Assembly (NCBI RefSeq): GCF_014905175.1
Contig: NC_057788.1
Location: forward strand, 9,796,001 to 9,860,000
Source of the DNA: Aphidius gifuensis
Taxonomy: Eukaryota; Arthropoda; Insecta; Hymenoptera; Braconidae
DNA length: 64,000 nucleotides
Direction of reading: 5' to 3'
Shown: positions 35,841-48,699 of the stretch, one piece after another
Position numbering within the stretch: the stretch's first letter is position 1
Layout: every line of letters begins with the position of its first letter
The notes under the pieces: model-generated
Told to the model about the DNA's origin: nothing
The model's database searches: none
The model's input: only the letters and a program-made list of their open reading frames with translations
Translations under genes and position numbers: made by a program

Positions 35841-37779
35841 ATGATGACTGCAAAAAAAATATGTGTTGAGAGAGACCAACAAACCTCTGATGATTGTGAC
35901 AAGGATAAAAAACTTGTCAATATCAATTCACTGGATTACGACTCATTAGCAAAAGTTATCATGTTGTTGCCAATACCAGAAAGGATAGACATAGAAAAAG
36001 GTGAATATATTATCAAAATAAAGTTTCTTTTTTTTTTTTTTAATAAAATCAATTACTAAATTTAATATGTTTTATTGTAGTTTGTACCAAATGGAAAGAG
36101 GCATGTCAACTAGCTTGGTATGACATTAAAAAATACAAATGTAAATCATCAATTGGACGTTGTTATGATAATCGTTTGTTGACACAATCATACCTCGAGA
36201 AAATATTATTAAGGTGTGGTAATTATCTCAATGAATTATCTCTCTCAGATATTTGTGATGCAAGTATTATACCATTTGTTGGTGATCACTGTAAAAATTT
36301 AACAAGTCTTGAATGTGAAGTTGACGTCAAGTCTTTAATTCATAACACTGATGACTTTGTTCAAGCATTTACACAGTTGGATAAATTAAAATGCATTAAA
36401 ATAACGGTGGATCTCAATATCTCGAATGAGATAATTAATCTCTCTCCAATAATTGATAGTCTTCCAGAAGAAATTAATGAAATTCATCTATTTTCTAAAC
36501 CGTGGTGGGAACGAAAAAAAAATATTTCTATGGTAAGTTGTTATTAAATATCAACTAATTGTTTATCACTAGTGACAAACAACACTATCAATTAAATGAA
36601 TATAAATTATTAAAATTATTATTAAAATTATTATTTCAGAGTTGTAAAAAATTTAAAAATCTCAAAAAATTGACATTACATGGCCTCTGGTCAAAAGACA
36701 TTCTTCAAGAAATAGCAGACATAACAACACTCATTCATCTTAGCATTGGGTTATATGATATACACAAAAATTTTCCTTTATTCAATAAACTCGTTAATTT
36801 GGAGTATATCGACTTAACGATAAGTCATAGGTATAATTCATATGAGCTCTCTACAAAAGAACTTGAGACTATTTTTTGTACATGCAAAAATCTAAAACAT
36901 CTTGATATTCCACCTGGTCCTTATGATGTAGCTCAAATTCCTCTCAAGAAATGGATAAACTTTCAAAATTTCCAACATCTTGGTATTTCTTGTGACATGA
37001 TGCCTGACTTAGCAAATACAATTGTTAAATATTGCAAGAATTTGGAACATTTAAGAATAACTAGTCACAATATAATGGATACTGCTTTAAAAAAGTTAAC
37101 AGAGTTGAAAAATCTTGAATGTTTAATATTGGATGTTGACATTCCGCTCAAAGAGGAATCAATAATCGCAATTTCAAACAATTGTAAAAAACTTAAACGT
37201 TTAGAAATTGCTAAATGTAGAATAGAACCAGCTATTAATGGTGATCCACTTTCTTCTCCATCTGTTCTTAATGGATTATCAAAATTACAATATCTAGAAC
37301 ATCTATGTTTGTGTGCAGCATTAGAGCTTGATGACAGTACAATTATTGCTATTGCTAATAATTGTAAGAACCTAACAAGTTTAGACATCCGATCTTGCAG
37401 TAAAATTACTGAAACATCTCTTGTTGTTTTATCGAACTTAAAAAATCTACAAAAACTTAAAGTAAGTTATCTTGATATAATTACAGACAGCTTCCTTATC
37501 AAATTGAAAGGATTAAAAGAATTGTATTGTGATGGTTGCAAGAAACTTACTAATGTTGGTATTATTCAATTTATAAAAAATAATCCTGATCTAGAAATTC
37601 TCGATGTCTGTTATATTGACAATATAACAATTGACATGATAATTGCTGCTGATCAAGCAACTGAAAATCGTACAAATGGTGTCATTTTACACATATATTT
37701 ATATCGTCCGTTTATGAAAGATGCTTCCAACAAGTCAATAATTAAATCTCAATGGTTAGTTGTTGATAAATTTCATTAA
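35841..37779 (+). CDS. F-box/LRR protein, copy I
   Basis: Exons 35841-36000, 36081-36532 and 36640-37779 encode 583 residues starting MMTAKKIC (second ATG three bases later). Exon 1 has two extra residues before the F-box (VNINSLDYDS), shared with the damaged exon 1 of copy L. The first LRR segment after intron 2 is two residues shorter (LHGLWSKDILQEIAD), like the chimeric gene at 62,413. The tail has SNKSIIKSQWLVV. No damage is seen. Confidence 0.85.
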
Positions 37780-39522
37780 ATTTACTGTATACCTTTTTCC
37801 AATTTATTATATAATATTACTTGGAATCATAACAATTTGAATGTCAATGTCAATTTTTTTGTCAAACAAAGTTAAAAAATAAATATACTTTCTTAAATAA
37901 CTTTTTATACAATTATTTTTACCTTCAATCGTACGTATGTCATTCCAGGTTTTTAAAAACTATTTTTATATATTTTTTTTTACATACGTGCAATTAATTG
38001 TTGTTACCTACAAATTTGTGAATGGCAATCGCATGTTATTGACAATATATTTTTTTAATAAATTAACAAAAATAGATTGATTAATCATTCACCTAATCAA
38101 ATATTCACTCAGCCAAAAATCTTTCCAAATATTTGTCAAAAATAAAAAACAAATATAATCCAATTACGTCTAGGCACTATATTGATATTTATATATAATT
38201 TAATTTTAAAAAATAAAGAAAATTAACTCACTGTACTCAAAAATAATTTTGTCTCCAATGACAATCCAATTGAGTTTTTTTTTTTTTTTTGTTCCAATTG
38301 TGTTCCAATATCGTTCCATTGTGTTTTATGCATTACATTAACACCCTGAACGTTTCAGCCATATTTTTTAATAACTGTAAACAATAAAAATATTATGTAA
38401 ACATTATATTATTAATTTTTTTTACAAACTGGAGTAATTATTAACAACAAAAAAAGAGAGTAGATGAAAATGACATTAATTAATTTATGGTATTTAAATA
38501 AACAAATATATAAATTGTAACTATAAATAATAGATTAATGAACAATAAATAATGAAAGAAACATTAAAAAATTAAGTCTTAGAGTGAATGAATGAATGTC
38601 AAACATTGAAAATAAAAACTGACCAAGTGCTCCAACAAAGAATAATTAATGTTGAAATATTTCACAATTTTTTGATTATTATTAATGAAAAAACAATCGT
38701 TATACAACAAGGATGCTATAACAATGTCATAATTAACAAATATTTTTTTAAATATTTATAAAAAAATTGATAAATTCATTGTCTTTGTCAACAGTAACAA
38801 CCTTACCTCAAAACATTAATTGTTTTTTGACTCAATTATTATTAAAAATTACGTAAAATCTCTTTTTGAAAATAAAAAGCAAATGTTATATTTCAAAAAT
38901 AATAATTTTTTTTTTATATTTTGATAATTATTGTGTATCGTAATTTGAAATGAAAAAGTAAATACAAGAAGATTCAATTGAATAAACAATGTATTCAGTA
39001 AAGTTATTTGATGTAGTTGAATTGATCAATTGATGTAGTAGAGTATTTGATGATACACTGGTCACTGGGTTTAACAGCTTTTAACAGCTGACAATGAATT
39101 ACAGCACAATTTATATGTTTGTTATCATTATTATAATATTCATAATTTTTATTTATGCAACTCGAAACTTTTAACTATTTTTGACTACAACTTTAATAAT
39201 TATTATTGTATATACTATATACATAACGAGTTATCGAAATTCGAAACTACCACTTCTTGGTAACGTAGACTTCTGGCTGGGATCACGCTATGGCGTTTTT
39301 TTTTTTTTCACATTTATATCAATCTGTATCAATCCATATCAATTATCATTTATCAATAAGGTTAACAAATAACACTAGCATAATTAACGGTTAAACGTAT
39401 TTACAAAATTGCCTAATTGAAACCCATTATTAAATTAATACATTTGTTTTTTAAATTAATACATTCATTTATATTGCATCAACTACTAAATTAATTATCA
39501 CCTAATCAAAAAAACAATTAAG
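37780..39522. other. Long spacer upstream of copy J
   Basis: 3' flank to about 38,170, a partial minus-strand remnant (38,185-38,420), a block shared with 2838-3070 (about 38,640-38,860), then AT-rich sequence resembling that upstream of copies C and G. No gene is seen. Confidence 0.45.
38185..38420 (-). pseudogene. Decayed minus-strand gene remnant, copy 5 (partial)
   Basis: Only the upstream exon-like block is present, with the GTACAGTGAGTTAAT border. A poly-T expansion near 38,276-38,292 breaks it further. Confidence 0.35.
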
Positions 39523-39779
39523 GTAAATCAAAATTTATAACAATTTCATTGATAAAACAATCACGTGTATCAATTGTATTTTACCATATTGTATGACATT
39601 CAACATTATTTGGCTTTGAATATAATTTTATTGATGTTCATTTTGCTGATAAATCATCAACTTATAATTGATCTATATCTTAGAATATATATTTTTTTTT
39701 ATGGTTAGTTTTGTTTCTATTATTATTCTGAATGTTATACATTTAAATTCATCATCATTTTTTCGATATATATTTTTAG
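39523..39779 (+). promoter_or_regulatory. Type II leader intron of copy J
   Basis: The donor AAG|GTAAAT (GT at 39,523) and an acceptor TTTTTAG ending at 39,779 match the type II leader. The usual GACATTGTG block upstream is missing, so the promoter may be truncated. Confidence 0.4.
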
Positions 39780-39791
39780 AGTTTGTTTAGA

Positions 39792-41561
39792 ATGAGTTTA
39801 AAAAAAATATGTATTGAGGAAGACAAACCAACCTTCGATGATGGTGACAAGGATCCAAAAATTGTCATCAATTCACTGGATTACGACTCATTGGCAAAAA
39901 TCATCATGTTGTTGCCAATACCAGAAAGGATAGACATGGAAAAAGGTAAATATTATTATCAAAATAAAGTTTCTTTTTTTTTAATGAAATATTAAGGTTT
40001 CTATTATTAATTTTTAAATTTGATACTTTTTAATCTAGTTTGTACCAAATGGAAAGAAGCATGCCAACTAGCTTGGTATGACATTAAAAAATACAAATGT
40101 AAGTCATCAATTGGACGTTCTTATGATAACCGTTTGCTGACACAATCATACCTTAAGAAAATATTATTAAGATGTGGTATTTATTTAAAAGAATTGTCTC
40201 TCTCAGATGTTTGTGATTTATATATTATGCCATTTGTTGGTGATCACTGTAAAAATTTAACAAGTCTTGAATGTCAATTTTACGTTGATTCATTAATTGA
40301 TAGTGCTGATCATTTTGTTCAAGCATTTACACAGTTGGATGAATTAAAATGCATTAGAATTAACGGTGGTCACAATTACTCGAATGAGACAATTAATCTC
40401 TCTGAAATAATTATAGTCTTCCAGAAGAAATTAATGAAATTCATTTTATTTCTAAACCTTGGTGGGATAAAACAAAATATTTTCTATGGTAAGTTGTTAT
40501 TGAATACCAACTAGTTGTTTATAACCGGTGACAAACTATCAATTAAATGAATATAAATTATTTAAATAAATTTTTCAGACTTTAAAAATTTAAAAATCTT
40601 CAAAATTGACATTACATGGCTTTTGTTTAGACAGCATAATTTTCAAGAAATAGCAGAAATAACAACACTTGTTCATCTTGCATTCGACTATATGATTTAT
40701 CAAAAGGTTTTTTATTTGATAAACTCGTTAATTTGGAATATATTAATTTAACGATGGGTAAAATTGACTTGGACAATGGATAACCTCTCTACGAAAGTAC
40801 TTGAAACTATTTTTTGTACATGCAAAAATCTGAAACATCTTGATATGCCACCTGATTTTTACGATATAGCTAAAATTCCTCGCAAAAAATGGATAAACTT
40901 TCAAAACTTGGAATATCTTGGTATTTCTTGTAATATAATGCCTGACTTAGCAAATACAATTGTTGAATATTGCAAGAATTTAAAACACTTGAGAATAACT
41001 AGTGACAAAACAATAGACACTGCTCTAAAAAAGCTAACAGAGCTAGAAAATCTTGGAAGTTTAAGATTGCTTCCCCGCATTAAGCTCAGTGAGGAATCAA
41101 TAATTGCAATTTTAAACAATTGCAAAGAACTTAAACGTTTAGAAATTCCTTATTGTTACATAGTATCATCTATTGATGGTGAGCCACTTTTTTCTCCATT
41201 TGTTCTTGATGAGTTATCAAAATTACAATATCTTGAACATTTAAACTTGTCTTATGCAAAAAATCTTAAAGATACTACAATTACTGCTATTGCTAATAAT
41301 TGTAAAAACCTCAAAAGTTTAGAAATCCAATGTAGCACAAGTCTTACGGAGACAGTTCTCGTTGGCTTAACAAACTTAAAAAATTTACAAAAACTTAATG
41401 TCAATCGTCTTGATATAATTACAGACAGCTTTCTTATTAAACTAAAAGGATTAAAAACATTGCATTGTAATGGATGCAAGAAACTTACTAATGCTGGTAT
41501 TATTCAATTTATAAAAAATAACCCAGATCTTGAATTAAATAAGCAAATTCATAATGTATGA
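39792..41561 (+). pseudogene. Broken F-box/LRR gene, copy J, fused to the next promoter
   Basis: Exon 1 (39792-39945) and the start of exon 2 (40039 on) are intact. A single base is lost near 40,411 (ATAATTATAGTC against ATAATTGATAGTC). The first part of exon 3 (about 40,580-40,760) has several one-base deletions. The LRR frame is clean again from 40,764 on. At about 41,535, right after NNPDLE, the sequence jumps to TAAATAAGCAAATTCATAATG, which is spacer normally found upstream of a type I promoter (compare 11,180). The gene's tail is therefore deleted and it runs straight into the promoter of copy K. Confidence 0.85.
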
Positions 41562-41697
41562 ATTGTAAGTGTATAAAAAATAGATGAATAAACAGTAAAA
41601 AGTTGCTTGGAGAGAATAAATGGATGTCTACGTAAAAAACTACCGACTATTATTTTGTAGAATTTCACTTATCGACAATATTATGAATTTTGAAAAT

Positions 41698-41937
41698 TAT
41701 AAAAGCTGCAGGGAGCCGTACACCTGGGAGTTCACCTGGGGTTCCACGTAAAGATTTTGTTGAAAGAGAGGTTGAATAAAAAAAATACTGTGACCAAGGT
41801 GTTTTTAACCTTTAAATTGTTCTTAAATAAATATTTGGTTGTTGTTAATAAAAAAAAGAGCAGGACTCAACTCTATATTTTTCTGTACTTAAAAGATTTA
41901 GGTTTTTGAAGACGTTAACAACAATATACACTTTCAG
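41698..41937 (+). promoter_or_regulatory. Type I promoter and leader intron of copy K
   Basis: TATAAAAG is at 41,698-41,705, the donor is CAC|GTAAAG (GT at 41,748), and the acceptor ends at 41,937. It is almost identical to the promoter of copy E, including the lost E-box (GTGACCAAGGTG). Confidence 0.55.
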
Positions 41938-41949
41938 TGTTTACCTAAA

Positions 41950-43895
41950 ATGAATGTAAAAAGAATATGTGTTGAGAAAGACCAACAAATCTCTGATGAT
42001 GGTGACAAGGATCAAAATATTGTCATCAATTCACTGGATTACGATTCATTAGCAAAAATTATCATGTTGTTGCCAATACCAGAAAAGATAGAGATGGAAA
42101 AAGGTAAATATTATTATCAAAATAGAGTTTCTATTTTTTTTTAAATAAATTAATAATGTTTCTAATATTAATTTTTAAATTTGATACGTTTTATTCTAGT
42201 TTGTGCCAAATGGAAAGAAGCATGTCAACTAGCTTGGTATGACATTAAAGAATACAAATGTGAATCATCAATTGGACGTTGTTATGATAACCGTTTGTTG
42301 ACACAATCATACCTCGAGCAAATATTATTAAGATGTGGTAATTATCTAAAAGAATTGTCTCTCTCAGATGTTTGTGATTCAAGTATTATGCCATTTGTTG
42401 GTGATCACTGTAAAAATTTAACAATCTTGGAATGTGAATTTGATGATAATTCCTTAATTAATAATGCTGATCACTTTGTTCAAGCATTTACACAGTTGGA
42501 TAAATTAAAATGCATCAAAATAACGGTGGACCACAACGACTGGAATGAGACAATCAATCTCTCTGCACTAATTGATAGTCTTCCAGAAGAAATGAATGAA
42601 ATTCATATACTTGCTAAACTTCGGTGGGATATAGAACAAAACATTTCCATGGTAAGTTGTCATTGAATACTAATTAATTGTTTATCACTTATGACGAACA
42701 ATACTATCAATAAAATGAATAGAAATTATTTAAAAATTTTTTTATTATTTTCAGAGTTTAAAAAACTTTAAAAATCTTCAAAAATTGACAATACATGACT
42801 CTTGTGTAGACATCATAAACTTGCAAGAAATAGCAGATATAACAACACTCGTTCATCTTAGCATTGGACTAAATAATATATACGAAAACCTTCCTTCATT
42901 TAATAAACTCGTTAATTTGGAGTATATCGATTTAACGATGTCTTTCGATTATATTGCAGATAAACTTTCTACAAAAGTACTTGAGACTATTTTTAGTACA
43001 TGCAAAAATCTAATACATCTCGATATTCCAGATGGTCCTTATTATGTAGAAAGAATCCCTGTTGAAAAATGGATAAACTTTCAAAATTTACAATATCTTG
43101 GTATTTCTTGTAACATGATCCCTGACTTAGCAAATACAATTGTTGAATATTGCAAGAATTTGAAACAATATAATGGATACGTCTGCTTTTAAAAAGTTGA
43201 CGGAGTTGAAAAATCTTGAATGTTTAATATTGTTAGGTGAGTTTTTCCTCAAAGAGGAATGCATAATCGTGCTATCAAACAATTGTAAAAAACTTAAACG
43301 TTTAGAAATTGCTGAATGTATAATAGAACCAGCTATTGATGGTGACCCACTGTCTTCTCCACCTGTTCTTGATGAATTATCAAAATTGCAATGTCTTGAA
43401 CATCTAGACTTGGGTTTTGCAGAAAATCTTAAAGATAGTACAATTACTGCTATTGCTAATAATTGTAAAAACCTAAAAAGTTTAGATATCCAAGGATGCA
43501 GTGAGATTACTGAAACATCTCTCGTTGTTTTATCAAACTTAAAAAATTTACAAAAACTTAATGTAAGTTCTATTGATATAATTACAGACAGTTTTCTTAT
43601 GAAATTGAAAGGATTCAAAGAATTTTATTGTTATGAATGCAGAGAACTTACTAATGCTGGTATCATTCCGTTTATAAAAAATAATCCTGATCTTGAAATT
43701 CTTGATGTCAGCCATTATACTGACAATATAACGATTGACATGATTATTGCTGCTGACCAGGCAACTGAAAATCGTACAAATGGTATTATTTTACATATAA
43801 GAATAGGCGATTGGTCAATAATACAAGCTTCTAAGTCAATAATTACATCTCAATGGTTAGTTGTGGATCAAATGACTTTTTCTAATTTAATATAA
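41950..43895 (+). pseudogene. Mosaic F-box/LRR gene, copy K, frameshifted in exon 3
   Basis: Exons 41950-42103, 42200-42651 and 42755 onward are well formed. Near 43,165-43,183 a 20-bp deletion and a 3-bp insertion relative to copy G shift the frame; the first frame stops at 43,192, giving a 347-residue protein with the F-box and about a third of the LRRs. The rest of exon 3 is open in another frame to 43,895. The 5' part matches copy E, the middle matches copy G, and the end (IRIGDWSII, and the 3' flank) matches copy H. It could still make a truncated protein able to bind SKP1. Confidence 0.8.
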
Positions 43896-45247
43896 CTTGT
43901 TTTCTATATTAGTTGGAGTCATGAAAATTTTAATGATAATGTTAATAATTTTGTAAAACAAAGTATAAAAATAAATATACTTTCCCAAAAATTTTCTTAT
44001 ATTGAACAGTTATTCTTACCTTTAATTGTATATATGTAATCACAGCTTTGAAAATATTCAAAGGGCTTAAAAAATCGTTTTATATTTTTTTAATAAATAA
44101 CCATTCACAAAAAAATAGGTTAATTAATTATTCACTTAAACAAATATTCATATACTGCCAAAAATATTTCTAAAGATTTTCTGAAAATAAAAAACAAATA
44201 TTTTTGAATTAAACAAATAAAGGAATCAATGTAGTTATTTGATGTAGTTATTGATGATACACTGATATAGTTAACGATCAAACGTACAAAATTATTGTCT
44301 AATAAAAACCCATCATTAAATTAATGCATTTATTTTTTTTTTTTAAATACGTTACCGAGTCACTGACATTGTGTATTGAAAAAGAAAAAAATTTATAATT
44401 GCATCAACTACTTAATTAATCGTCAAAAAATCAAAGAATCTGCAATTGAGGTAGATGAAAATTTATAATTTTAACAACTACATTTATTAAATAATCCCGT
44501 GTATCAATTTTATTTTAGCATGTTGCATTGCATTCAATTTTATTCGGCTTTGAATATAATTTTATTGATGTTGATTTTTTTGGTAAATCGATCATCTGCC
44601 AGTTTTAATTGATCCATATCAATATGAAACAACTGAGCATTTAAAAGTGTAGGAATAATTGATATCAATTTGTAAATAAAAAAAGAGATATATGGGAAAA
44701 ATTTCAAATAGTATTCTCAGCTGACAGTGTAAACAAAAATATAAAAACCATAAAACCCTGGTAGAAATATTTATCGGGTATATGACATATGGTTCGGACT
44801 TATTAAGTCGGCGGTAAAAAGTATTACAAATACTATAGTATATTAATATACACCTAAAAAAAAAGAGGCTCAGATTATTTTAATGTGAATTTAAACTTAT
44901 TTCGATTGCGCTCATAGCAACAAGTAGTCAAGTACTGATTAATCGCAACGAAAATGTACGGAAGAAAAATATAGATATATAAGACAATTCTGGGCATATT
45001 CACTATATGCGACTATCACTCGCTCTGATCGGACATAGTGGATACAGTCGATAAGAAAAAAAACATATATACTCGTAGTAGCTACTATATTGGTTAGCCA
45101 CGATAGTGATGAAAGAATATGCGTATTCAATTCACACTTGATAATAAATGAAAACCACGAGCTATTCTGCACAAACTATTTTAGAAAATTACCGACTATT
45201 ATTTTGTAGAATTTGACTTATCGACAATTATGAATTTTTAAACATAT
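43896..45247. other. Spacer between copies K and L
   Basis: 3' flank like copy H, a truncated type II promoter region (about 44,340-44,620), unassigned sequence, then a block at 44,990-45,180 shared with 35,330-35,560, then the type I promoter of copy L. Confidence 0.5.
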
Positions 45248-45515
45248 TATAAAAGCTGCAGGAAGTCGTACACCTGGAGTTCACCTGAAGTTCCAGGTAA
45301 AGATTAGTTTGATGTAGTTGAATAGAATAAGCGTTTACTTATTTAGAAAAAAAAATATACTGTGACCCGCACGGGTTTTTAACCTTCAAGTTGTTTTTAA
45401 AAGAAAATTTGGATTTTTATTAATAAAAAAAAAAAAAAAAGTAGAACTCAACAACATATTTTTCTGTATTTGAAAGACCTTAGGTTCTCGAAGACGTAGA
45501 CAATACCATTTTCAG
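45248..45515 (+). promoter_or_regulatory. Type I promoter and leader intron upstream of copy L
   Basis: TATAAAAG is at 45,248-45,255, the donor GT at 45,297, and the acceptor ends at 45,515. The E-box is damaged (GTGACCCGCACGGG). It leads into a short type I exon start at 45,528, not into a complete exon 1. Confidence 0.5.
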
Positions 45516-45527
45516 AATTTACTTAAA

Positions 45528-47652
45528 ATGAATGCAATAAGAATATGTGTTGAGGAAGACCAACTAATCTATATTTTGGAATATATTTTTTTTATGGTTA
45601 TTTTTGTTTATTTTATTATTCTGGTTGTAAAACATTTAAATTTATCATTACTTATTAAATATATATTTTCAGAGTTTACTTAAAATAAGTGCAAAAATAA
45701 TATATGTTGAGGAAAACCAACAAACCTCTGACGATGGTGACAAGGATCCAAAAATTGTCAATATCAATTCACTGGATTACGACTCATTAGCAAAAATCAT
45801 CATGTTGTTGCCAATACCAGAAAGGATAGAGATGGAAAAAGGTATTCAATATTATTATCAAAATAAAGTTACTTTTTTAAAATAAAATATCAATGTTTCT
45901 ATTATTATTAATTATTAAATTTGATACTTTTTATTGTAGTTTGTACCAAATGGAAAGAGGCATGTCAACTAGCTTGGTATGACATTAAAGAATACAAATG
46001 TCAATCATCAATTGGACGTTGTTATGATAATCGTTTGTTGACACAATCATACCTCGAAAAAATATTATCAAGATGTGGTAATTATCTAATGGAATTGTCT
46101 CTCTCAGATGTTTGTGATTTAAGTATCATGCCATTTGTTGGTGATCACTGTAAAAATTTAACAAGTCTTGAATGTAAATTAAAGGTCAATTCGTTGAATT
46201 ATTTCGCTGATGATTATGTTCAAGCATTTACACAGCTGGATAAACTAAAATGCATCAAAATAACGGTGGATCTCAATATCTCGAATAACACAAGTCCTCT
46301 CTCTGCAATAATTGATAGTCTTCCAGAAGAACTTAATGAAATTCATCTATTTGCTAAACCTTTTTGGTATCGAAAACGAAAAGTTTCTATGGTAAGTTGT
46401 TATTGATCATCTACTAGTTGTTTATCACCATTAACAATACAATCAATCGAATGAATATGCAAATTATTCAAATACATTTTTGATATTTTCAGACTTTTAA
46501 AAAATTTAAGAATCTTAAAAAATTGACATTAAATAACTTCTGGTTAAAAAACATTATTCAAGAAATAGCAGAAATAACAACACTTGTTCATCTCAACACT
46601 GGACTATATAATGATCATAACAGAAACCTTTTTCTATTTAATAAACTCGTCAATTTGGAGTATATCGACTTAACGGCAGCTGATATTGACGATAGTTTGA
46701 CCGACCTTTCTACAAAAGTACTTGAAACTATTTTTTGTACATGCAAAAATCTGAAACATCTTGATATTCCATCTGGTCCTTATGATGTAACTAAAATTCC
46801 TCTTAAAAAATGGATAAACTTTCAAAACTTAGAATATCTTGGTATTTCTTGTAATATAATTCCTGACTTAGCAAATACAATTGTTGAATATTGCAAGAAT
46901 TTAAAACACTTGAGAATATATTATTGTAATTTTTACCCTGTGAATAATACCGCTTTAAAAAAGTTGACAGAGTTGAAAATCTTGAATATTTAATGCTTCG
47001 TGTAGATCGGCTTCATAAGGAATCAATAATCGCAATTTCGAACAATTTTAGAAAACTTAAACGTTTAGAAATTATTGGTTGTGCTACAGTACCATCTTTC
47101 AATGGTAACTCATTTGATGTTTCATCTGTCCTGGATGAGTTATCAAAATTACAATGTCTTGAGCATCTAAACTTGCGTTGGTCAAAAGATCTTGAAGATA
47201 GCACAATTACTGCTATTGCTAATAATTGTAAAAACCTAAAAAGTTTAGATATCCAAGGATGCAGTGCGATTACTAAAACAGCTCTCGATGCTTTAACGAA
47301 CCTCAAAAATTTACAAAAACTTGATGTAAGCTTTCTTAATATAATTACTGACGGCTTTATTATCAAATTAGGAGGAATAAAAGAATTGCATTGCAGTGGA
47401 TGCAAGAAACTTACCAATGCTGGTATTATTCGATTTATAAAAAATAATCCAGATCTTGAAAAAATCGATATCGAAAGTATAGATAATATTACAACTGACA
47501 TGATTATTGGTGCTGATCAGGCAACTGAAAATCGTACAAATGGTATTATTTTACACATAAATTTAGATAATCGGTTAATGAAAGAAGTCAATAATTCTTT
47601 GAAGCCAATAATTACATCTCAATGGTTAGCTGTTGTTGATAAATTTTATTAA
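45528..47652 (+). pseudogene. F-box/LRR gene, copy L: start lost and frameshifted
   Basis: A type I exon start (ATG at 45,528) is cut off after about 45 bases and joined to the end of a type II leader. The type II exon 1 follows (acceptor ending about 45,672) but has ATA instead of ATG at 45,685; its remainder to 45,841 is normal, including the extra NI before SLDYDS. Exon 2 is 45,940-46,391 and exon 3 starts at 46,493. One A is missing near 46,977 (GTTGAAAATC against GTTGAAAAATC), stopping the frame at 46,993; the rest is open to 47,652. The missing A is in a short homopolymer and could be an assembly error; the start loss is not explained that way. Confidence 0.75.
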
Positions 47653-47719
47653 GTTTATCGTACACTTTTTTCTTATTTATTATATATTACTTGGAATTGC
47701 ATAACAATTTGAATGACAC

Positions 47720-48686
47720 CACATGAAAAAAAAAACCACAAAAATTGTTGTGAGAGCACAACAAACTAGAGGCGAAATCCTATCCTGTCGCTTTTTGTTG
47801 TGCTGCAACAAATTTTATTGTATCGTTGAACAAATTTTATTTAGCTGCACAACAATTTTTACCATCCAATAATATTTGTTCCAGTTTCAAGGCAAATATT
47901 ACCGTGCTGCACAACAATTTGATTTTCGGGTGTTATCGGTAAGACTCGGTCTTGTTCGTGTGCCTCGGTATATCTACATGGCATTGTGTGGAATTTTCTA
48001 AGTCAGTCTAAGTTGAGATCAGCTTTGGTGTGACTGACGTTTTAAAAATAAATTAATTAATCCCAAGATGTCAAGTTTTAATAACATTTTAATCATTGAA
48101 TTATAAACTAAAATATTTGTGAGCAACTAGATAAATAACCAAACTTGATATTTAACAAATCACATCAACAATAAAGTATGAAATTATATGAAAATGACAA
48201 ACATAACCTGCATCTGTCATTTTAATGCAGAGATTTTTTATTTTAATCTTTAATAATTATAAATATGAAAAATAAATCAAAGCATTAATTTGAATTAATT
48301 TGTTCCTTGATTGTTTTCCTTCTTCTTTTTAATTATCATAATGAAAATTTATTTCGTAATTTTGAAAAAAAAAAAATTTAATATGGTTTTAGAATTTTTG
48401 TTATGTGGAATAATAAAAATTATTAAACTAAATACAAAAATTGTTGTATGTTCAACAGTTTTTGTTTGGAGCATAACAAATTTTGTTGTATGTCTATTAA
48501 TTTTTGTTTGGAGCATGACAAATTTTGTTAAACAGCACGGTAATTATTACTCTGCCAGATGAACAAAAACTGTACTACCGGCAGAACAAATATTATAGAG
48601 TTTCAACTTCGCCTCTACTTTGTTGTGCGGCACGACAATTTTTGTCCTGTTTTCTCAACAATATTTGTCGTTTTTTTTTCTCCGTG
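47720..48686. mobile_element. Inverted-repeat element of about 967 bp
   Basis: The left end has CACATGAAAAAAAAAACCAC and continues to TAGAGGCGAA; the right end on the other strand starts CACGGAGAAAAAAAAACGAC and also reaches TAGAGGCGAA. The interior repeats (C/G)CACAACAA and AAATTTTGTT motifs. The empty site is visible in the 3' flanks of copies E and G (GAATGACAATGTTAAT), but target duplication is unclear. No transposase frame; short + frames inside are probably chance. Confidence 0.55.
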
Positions 48687-48699
48687 CAATGTTAATATT

